From assembly GCA_034434915.1 (NCBI GenBank), contig DAOTYE010000064.1, positions 1 to 30,391 of the forward strand: 30,391 nucleotides of DNA, given 5' to 3'. Under the pieces are notes generated by a model. It did not search any database. It had not been told where the DNA came from and saw nothing but the letters and a program-made list of their open reading frames with translations. The DNA comes from DAOTYE01 sp034434915 (GTDB taxonomy: Bacteria; Chloroflexota; Dehalococcoidia; Dehalococcoidales; RBG-16-60-22). Position numbers and translations under genes: made by a program. Positions 29,936 to 30,391 of this stretch are shown here, one piece after another (the stretch's first letter is position 1; each line of letters starts with the position of its first letter).

Positions 29936-30391
29936 TTATTTCCGCTCCTTTATCTCCAGACCCACTTTGAATCCCTTGGCAATCTCCTTACCGCACGCGC
30001 GGTAGGCGCGCTCTGGCTCAGTAATATAGATGAGCGGCTTTATTTTATCAACGTCCGGCTTGCCATCAGTGAGGCACTCCGCAGAGACATGCACTTCCTC
30101 AATCTTCCCGATGAACAAAGTGTGGCTCCCCAGGCTGAGCGACTGCACCACGCGGCATTCCAGATTGATGGGGCACTGCTCAATAAGCGGGGCACTGCCC
30201 AGCTTACCGTAGAAAATCTTGAAGCCGCAGGCTGATACCTTGTCCTCCTTCGCCCCTGAGGCGATGCCGCAGTAGTCAGCCTCTTTAACCAAATCAGCAG
30301 AAGGGATATTGACTGAAAACGTGCCGTTCTGACTGATTCCTTTGTGGGTGTGGCGGCTGGGACGGATAGCCACGGAGACCATCGGCGGCTC
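29936..30391 (-). CDS. flavin reductase-like (FMN-binding split barrel) protein, N-terminus cut
   Basis: The frame is open to the right window edge, so at least 152 residues and no true start are seen. It reads EPPMVSVAIRPSRHTHKGISQNGTFSVNIPS, then DYCGIASGAKEDK, and LECRVVQSLSLGSHTLFIGKIEEVHV: the usual pattern of flavoredoxin and flavin reductase-like proteins that bind FMN and transfer electrons or hydride. Only the first 40 or so residues appear to be missing. It lies 12 nt upstream of pabB in the same direction, so it may begin the transcript that carries the pab genes. Partner and substrate are unknown. Confidence 0.87.
   Translation of the reverse strand, partial: EPPMVSVAIRPSRHTHKGISQNGTFSVNIPSADLVKEADYCGIASGAKEDKVSACGFKIFYGKLGSAPLIEQCPINLECRVVQSLSLGSHTLFIGKIEEVHVSAECLTDGKPDVDKIKPLIYITEPERAYRACGKEIAKGFKVGLEIKERK

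Overview
This 30.4 kb window is a gene-dense bacterial chromosome segment carrying mostly housekeeping and metabolic genes. Gene content (SelA/SelB, an Rrf2-led sulfur operon, a short GT35 phosphorylase, an HspR-dnaJ-clpC heat-shock operon, ClpC with a short middle domain), moderately high G+C, frequent GTG/TTG starts, GGAG-type ribosome sites and clear sigma70-like promoters suggest a free-living anaerobe. Chloroflexota (Dehalococcoidia-like) is my best guess. That is inference from gene families, because no rRNA or other phylogenetic marker is present. No CRISPR array, insertion sequence or phage gene is visible.

Layout. 1-359 (-): partial VOC/glyoxalase protein with its own promoter. 616-2291 (+): FAH-family enzyme coupled to an unrecognised 276-aa protein. 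2310-5539 (-): selA-selB for selenocysteine incorporation, with no selC or selD in the window. 5817-12182 (+): a probable sulfur operon, in order Rrf2 regulator, ThiF/MoeB-type E1 enzyme, cysteine synthase, serine acetyltransferase, NIL-domain protein, cysteine desulfurase, HypE/PurM-like AIR-synthase protein and a ThiN-like protein. 12191-13900 (-): alpha-glucan phosphorylase. 14033-17242 (+): ABM-domain protein, mnmA, MOSC protein, nadA, cutA. 17297-18817 (-): tgt and a carboxymuconolactone decarboxylase-like protein. 18889-19458 (+): CoA-type Nudix hydrolase. 19584-23938 (+): dnaJ-like co-chaperone, HspR-like repressor, clpC, VTT membrane protein, the first three joined by 4-base ATGA overlaps. 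23940-24563 (-): lipoprotein cyclophilin. 24625-25164: a non-coding stretch. 25165-25209: a 3' half of tRNA-Gly. After it come tRNA-Leu(CAA), an I42-type inhibitor lipoprotein, tRNA-Gln(TTG) and argC. 27023-29923 (-): pabB-pabA-pabC. 29936-30391 (-): partial flavin reductase-like protein.

How it fits together. The 5.8-12.2 kb operon reads as a path from serine (CysE, CysK) to cysteine, from cysteine to persulfide (desulfurase), and on to an activated sulfur carrier (E1 enzyme) and probably thiamin phosphate (ThiN-like), under an Fe-S-type Rrf2 regulator. MnmA (tRNA thiolation), the MOSC protein and NadA (a 4Fe-4S enzyme) downstream also depend on sulfur mobilisation. The pab genes supply p-aminobenzoate for folate.

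The least explained parts are the 24.6-25.2 kb non-coding stretch with its tRNA-Gly fragment, the AIR-synthase/ThiN pair, the 276-aa unknown protein, and the dyad-rich dnaJ promoter region.
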